Assembly (NCBI GenBank): GCA_016946835.1
Contig: JACVTC010000036.1
Location: forward strand, 1,027,501 to 1,042,500
Reading direction: 5' to 3'
Length of the DNA stretch: 15,000 bases
From: Neocallimastix lanati (nom. inval.)
Lineage: Eukaryota > Neocallimastigomycota > Neocallimastigomycetes > Neocallimastigales > Neocallimastigaceae
The position numbers were made by a program, and so were the translations under genes. Shown one piece after another: positions 10,565 to 15,000 of this stretch (the first letter of the stretch is position 1; each line of letters starts with the position of its first letter). The notes beneath the pieces were generated by a model. The model had not been told where the DNA came from. It made no database searches and saw only the letters and a list, made by a program, of their open reading frames with translations.

Positions 10565-10595
10565 GCTTATATATAGTATAAAACTATATATAAGC
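10565..10595. repeat. Perfect 13-bp inverted repeat (hairpin) with 5-base loop
   Basis: GCTTATATATAGT (10565-10577) is followed by ATAAA and then its exact reverse complement (10583-10595). It lies 118 bases after the LIM-gene stop, beyond the likely poly(A) signal. G/C pairs close the outer end, and one more sits near the loop, so the pairing is not just (TA)n self-complementarity. Its function is unknown: a 3'-end structure or a small mobile-element remnant are both possible. Confidence 0.8.
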
Positions 10596-10614
10596 TTTGA
10601 TATCCTTTGATATC
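10595..10614. repeat. Tandem 10-mer direct repeat abutting the hairpin
   Basis: CTTTGATATC occurs twice back to back (10595-10604 and 10605-10614). The first base is also the last base of the hairpin arm. (ATT)n DNA follows. Confidence 0.85.
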
Positions 10615-10620
10615 TTAATA

Positions 10621-10622
<2 letters not shown>

Positions 10623-10659
<37 letters not shown>
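10623..10659. repeat. (TTA)n microsatellite
   Basis: A trinucleotide array of about twelve units lies in the convergent spacer. Similar arrays occur near 10938-10980. Confidence 0.85.
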
Positions 10660-10660
<1 letters not shown>

Positions 10661-11260
10661 ATTTTTTTAAATATAATAAAATAAAAATAAAAATATTATT
10701 ATTATTATATTTAATATTTAATAATAAAAGTTAAAAGTATTATTTAATTTTATAATATATTAAATTAATACTTGAAAATTTTAATAATAATAATTAAATA
10801 ATTAAACTCTAACGAAAAACAATAAAATAAAAATTTATAATAGTTATAATATATAATATCTAATTATCACATTAATTTATATAATACCTATATAGATTTT
10901 TATTAACTTCATTTTGTACTATATTATAATATTCTTTTATTATTATTATTATTATTATTATTATATTATTATTATTATTATAATTATTATAATTATTATA
11001 TTTCTCTTCGCCACTATAGTTAGGATAATATCATTAAAACTTTTGATTTTTTTTTTTTTTTTTTTTATATATTTAAACTTTTGATTTTTTTTTAGTTCAA
11101 AAATAAAAATTATTAATAAATTAAATATAATATGAAAGTTTACATTATTATTATTATTGTTTTAATTTATAAATTTTAATTATATAATATTAATATTTTT
11201 GAACAATTTTATACTAAAATAAACATATATATATTTATATAATAATAATTATAATATTAA

Positions 11261-11295
<35 letters not shown>

Positions 11296-11715
11296 ATTTT
11301 TAAAAATGGATTTTATTTTAATTTTTATTTAAATTTATTAACATTTAAAAGTTAACAAGTAAAAAAAAAAGTTACTTTTTTTTTTTTTTTTTTTGATTTA
11401 TTAGTAAAATTATTTACATCTAAAATTGTTGAAGTTCTTTTTTGTTATTATGATTTTGTTGCATTGTTTAATGGAAATTTTTTATGTATATTAATAATAA
11501 ATTGATTAATTTTTTTTTTCTAATAAAATTTATTTTATTTATATATATATATACGTAGGAAAATCTGTAAATATTTTTAATATATAAATAGTTTTTTTTT
11601 TTTTTTTTTTTTTTTTAGATAGATACTTTTTTTAGATTAAATGAAAATAAATTATTTTCAATTTTTTTTTCTCTAATTTTTTCTTTTTAAAATTACTATT
11701 ATAATAATTATCTTT

Positions 11716-11748
11716 TTTATTTTATTTCATTTTATTTCATTTTATTTT
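11716..11748. repeat. 10-base tandem repeat at the 3' end of the EF-hand gene
   Basis: About three units of TTTTATTTCA-like sequence run into the stop codon of the minus-strand gene. Read on that strand they give repeated AAATAAAATG, so several AATAAA poly(A) signals stand directly after the stop. Confidence 0.7.
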
Positions 11749-12723
11749 AATGAGCTGCGGTTGCTGGTGCAGCAGTATTTGGTTGATCAGTGGCCTCACC
11801 ATTTTCCTCAGTGACTTCAGCGTTTTCTTCATCTTGTTTCTCCACAATTGATTTTCCTGGAGTTACTGCAGGTAGAGTAAGACCATTAGTATAGGTATCG
11901 AAGATTTGTTTGCGTTTCAAATTTCTTGGATCAAATTGATTAAGATTAATATGTGGGAAACTTAATAATTTTTTGGGTGATTCCTCTGCTTCACATTCAT
12001 CATATGCTGGTAATAAATATCTTTCAATAGCCTTTATAGATTAATTTTTTTTGTTTTGTTTTGTTTTGTTTTGTTTTATTAGTTTAAAATTAATTTAATT
12101 AATTTTTTTCAATAATTAATTTTAAAATTTTATATATATATATATATATATATTTTATTATAATTTCGATGGTATCATTGGGATTAATAGAAATCAACAT
12201 TACAACAAATATAATTATAGATAAAAATTAAATTTAATTTATTAACATGATGTTATTTTAATGAAAATTTAAAGAAAAAATTTAAAGAGAAAAAAAAAAA
12301 AAAAAAAAAAAAAATTAGTAAAATGTATTTTTATTAATTCAATATCTTATACAGTTATTTTTAATATAATAATTTCATTGATATAATTATAATAAAAATT
12401 TAATATATTAACCTTTTCATTGGCTAAGCATTTACCAAAGGCTTCTAAAAGTAAATTATCTTTTTCAATAGTAGTATACCAATCCATTTCTGAAACTCTT
12501 CCATCATGATCGATATCCATTTTTTTTAAAATAATTTCTACCAATTCTTTGACACCATCTTCATCCTCTTCAACAACCTAATTAAAAATATTAATAATTA
12601 TTTTTATTTAATTTATTAATATGAATATTTATTTTATTAATAAAAAAAAATTAAAGATATAAAATTATTAATTTAAAAAAAAAAATTAAAAAAAAAAAAA
12701 ATAAAAATAAAAAAAAAGTAACA

Positions 12724-12756
<33 letters not shown>

Positions 12757-12947
12757 GTTGTTATATTATTGTTATTATTATTATTATTATTATTATATTA
12801 ATTTAAAATATATTATTTACTCGAATTAAAGTATTTTTTAACATTTGGTACATTTCTTCTTTTGAAATATAGTTATCACCATTTAAATCATATACTCTGA
12901 AACAGACTTTATTTTAAGAAAATAATAATAATAATTTTAATATTAAT

Positions 12948-12982
<35 letters not shown>

Positions 12983-13608
12983 ATGAGTATTAGGTTAATA
13001 TATACTTTTTTTTTGATTATAAATATTTATATATACTGATTAGTATATTTAAATAAATATATACTTTTGTAATAATTTAATTTTCTATTAATTTAATTAA
13101 TATAATATTTATGTATATTTATATTTACTTACATTTCATTTTTTCTTCAATTGTTCCCTTTAATAGAATAGACATTCCTCTCATAAATTCATCATGATTA
13201 ATATAATTATCTGAATCAAGATCTAAACATCTGAAAACTTTTTATGATGTTATTATTTATCGAATTAAATTTATATATATATATAATTTACATCAATAAG
13301 ATATGTTATAGTACGTTAAAAATATAATATTTATTAATTAATCTATGTATATATATATATTACCTCTATCCATAAGTAAGGAATCATCAATTTCAAAATC
13401 ATCAGTTAATAAATCTCTAAAACGTGTTCTATCAATTTTTTCATTGGAGCCAGCTAATTGATAAAAATTTCTATTGAGATAATCAATCTCATTTTTTGTG
13501 ACTTTGATATTATAAAAATAAAAAATAAAAAAATAAATAAATAAAAAAAAATAAATAAATAAATAAAAAAAAAAAAAAGAAAAACAATAATAATAATAAT
13601 AAATATTA

Positions 13609-13639
<31 letters not shown>

Positions 13640-13819
13640 TATGGATATTAAATGATAATTTTAGTAATGATTATACATTTTTTTTTTTTATGTTTATTAT
13701 TCATTATTATTATTATTATTACTATTTTTTTTTATTCAGTTAAAATAATATATATTTAAAATATTAATTTGCATACAATTACATTTATTATCCTCACTTG
13801 GACTCATTCTTCTTGACAT
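11747..13819 (-). CDS. Calaxin/EFCAB1-like EF-hand calcium-binding protein (271 aa, 6 exons)
   Basis: Exons in reading order: 13819-13783, 13501-13364, 13237-13133, 12906-12821, 12577-12413, 12031-11747. The introns are GT...AG on the minus strand and the joined frame is open to TAA. Three EF-hand loops are visible: D64-E75 (D-L-D-S-D-N-Y-I, E at position 12), D100-E111 (DLNGDNYISKEE) and D143-D154 (DIDHDGRVSEMD, Asp at position 12, which usually alters affinity or specificity). The order and wording match calaxin/EFCAB1 as I remember it: EEKMK, then CF-V-DLNGD, ISKEEM, MLKN, LVEI-LKKMD-DHDG, LLLEAFG-CL. The Asp at position 12 of the third loop is shared. Calaxin is about 210 residues; this protein adds an extension (178-271) with KLLSFPHINLNQFDPRNLKR and a Glu/Ala/Thr-rich end. 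Calaxin regulates axonemal dynein, which dictyostelids lack, so the role here is unknown. A generic NCS/calcineurin-B-type sensor is the alternative reading. The last-intron donor (GTTAAT) is atypical. Confidence 0.87.
12746..12762 (-). repeat. Short (CAA)n/(TTG)n array in intron 4 of the EF-hand gene
   Basis: Five to six TTG units on the plus strand (CAA in the sense of the gene) are flanked by (TA)n and (TTA)n inside the intron 12578-12820. CAA arrays are common in dictyostelid exons as Gln or Asn runs, but here the array is intronic. Confidence 0.7.
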
Positions 13820-15000
13820 TTTAATTTAAAATAATTTTTTCTTTTATTTGTTTGATCCTATATACTATATTATTATATTATAATGAACTACAAAAATATA
13901 TTTGAATGCTTTCTTTTTTTTTTTTTATGATATTATATGATAAAGTAATGATAAAATTATTTTATATAATTTTCCAAGTTACAATTAATTAAATTTTAGT
14001 GATATAAAATATATACAAAAAATGAATTGAAATAAATAACACTATTAAAAAATGGTTGAAATTTTTGTTATACACAATTGATTTAAAATAAAAATAGTAA
14101 CAAGATCAGTTTGCATAAATATTTTGAAAATGAAAATGTTGTAGTTTTTTTTAAAAAAAAAAATAAAAATAAAAATAAAAAATTAAAATGAAAAAAAGAG
14201 AAAGAATTTTAGAAAAAAAAAATAATAATAATAGTTAAATGAATATTTTTTAGTTAATATTAAGTAATATATATATGACCTTTATTTTATATATAAATAA
14301 AGTTTAGCTAAAGTTTATATCAAAAAAAAAAAAAAAAAAAAATCTATTTATTTATTTATTATAGAAATAAAGGTCTATAAAATCTTTTTTTTTTTTTTTT
14401 TCTTTTTTTTTATGTTTTGTTTTTTAAAAATAGTTTTAGGATTAATGCTATTTTAATAGTATATAAATTTATGACCTCTTTGTAATAAATATTCTTATTT
14501 TTTTTATATAATAATTAGTTTTGATATAAATTTTTTGATGTAGATTATATTTTTATCATTTCATATCTTTTAATAGAAATAAGTTTAAATATTTTTTAAA
14601 TCTTTTTTTATAATATTGTTTTTGTCTCCTCTTTTTTTATCTTTATTTTTTTTTTAATTAAATTTTATAAAATATCCCTAATTTTTTTTATAAAATAATA
14701 ATTTTATACTTTTTTTTTTTTTTATTAAAGAAATTATCTTATTAATATGATTTTTTTATTTTAATTAGATAATATAATATATTAAATAGATTAGAATAAT
14801 TTGTTAAAAAAAATAATAAATATTATTTTTTTTTAATAAATAAAACTATTTTTTAATACTACAAAGCAGTTTATGTTAAAGAATAATAAATTTGTTAATT
14901 TAAAATTTTTATAATCTTATTAGATATAATTTTAAACTTTAAATCTACAATATATATAATTTATATTTTTTTTTTTTTATTTTTTATTTTTATTTTTAAA
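13820..15000. other. Upstream region of the EF-hand gene
   Basis: No coding region is recognisable. The EF-hand gene starts leftward at 13819 with an A-rich context (AAAATG), so this holds its promoter. The stretch is T-rich and A-rich with poly(T) runs (14385-14400, 14710-14723). It has an 11-base inverted repeat (14277-14287 with 14365-14375), a direct repeat AAAGTTTA-GCT-AAAGTTTA (14299-14318), and a second GACCTC-containing spot near 14473. No neighbouring gene start or end can be supported before the window ends. Confidence 0.65.
14277..14375. repeat. 11-base inverted repeat, arms about 77 bases apart
   Basis: GACCTTTATTT at 14277-14287 is exactly reverse-complemented by AAATAAAGGTC at 14365-14375. 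The interval holds the AAAGTTTA direct repeat and a poly(A) tract. The GACC/GGTC ends make it more specific than an AT-only palindrome. It lies about 450-550 bases upstream of the EF-hand start. Confidence 0.7.

Larger units (their letters stand above)
10448..11746. other. Convergent intergenic spacer
   Basis: The spacer lies between the 3' ends of the LIM gene (+) and the EF-hand gene (-). AATAAA at 10462-10467 is a plausible poly(A) signal for the LIM gene. A 35-base poly(A) tract follows (10481-10515). Also present are a perfect hairpin (10565-10595), (TTA)n arrays (10623-10659 and about 10938-10980), and a direct repeat of AAACTTTTGATTTTTTTT (11037 and 11075). A slightly G+C-richer stretch lies at 11396-11490, with a short open frame but no credible start. 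On the minus strand, AATAAA-like signals (TTTATT at 11741-11746) directly follow the EF-hand stop. Confidence 0.7.

Noticed and set aside
1-15000. tRNA genes, class I small RNAs or DUSE-type promoters
   Set aside because: No B-box-like GGTTCGAATCC block, cloverleaf-sized G+C island or CCCATAA upstream element was found by eye on either strand.
1-15000. CRISPR arrays, insertion sequences or prokaryotic operons
   Set aside because: The repeats are simple sequence without spaced unique units, there is no transposase or recombinase coding, and all genes are spliced.

Overview
The window looks like nuclear DNA of a dictyostelid amoeba (Dictyostelium discoideum or a close relative). Non-coding DNA is extremely AT-rich and full of poly(A)/poly(T), (TA)n, (AAT)n and (TTTA)n tracts. 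Exons are visibly richer in G+C. Introns are mostly short and AT-rich with GT...AG ends. Start codons sit in A-rich context, all three stops are TAA, and codon use strongly favours TTA, AAA, GAA, AAT and CAA. The species call is inference from composition and protein families; no search was run.

Three spliced protein-coding genes can be reconstructed with continuous reading frames. (1) 1242-6151, + strand, 15 exons, 686 aa: a Spa2/GIT-type scaffold with two N-terminal Spa2-homology (SHD) repeats, a long coiled coil, a proline-rich linker and a helical C-terminal region. (2) 8076-10447, + strand, 5 exons, 357 aa: a paxillin-like protein with four LIM zinc-binding domains and a short charged N-terminus. 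(3) 13819-11747, - strand, 6 exons, 271 aa: an EF-hand calcium-binding protein whose core resembles calaxin/EFCAB1, an axonemal dynein regulator, plus a C-terminal extension of about 90 residues.

Layout: 1-1241 is AT-rich upstream DNA with a possible 5'-UTR intron (775-1211). Gene 1 follows, then a 1.9 kb spacer (6152-8075) holding an imperfect tandem duplication, then gene 2. A convergent spacer (10448-11746) holds a perfect 13-bp hairpin joined to a tandem 10-mer repeat. Gene 3 reads leftward, and 13820-15000 is its upstream region.

Genes 1 and 2 are co-directional neighbours, and their animal relatives (GIT and paxillin) form a cell-adhesion/polarity complex, so a shared cortical actin role is a reasonable guess, but neighbourhood means little in eukaryotes. 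Gene 3 is the most surprising: a calaxin-like protein in an organism that, if it is a dictyostelid, has no cilia or flagella. No tRNA, rRNA, mobile element ORF or CRISPR array was seen.
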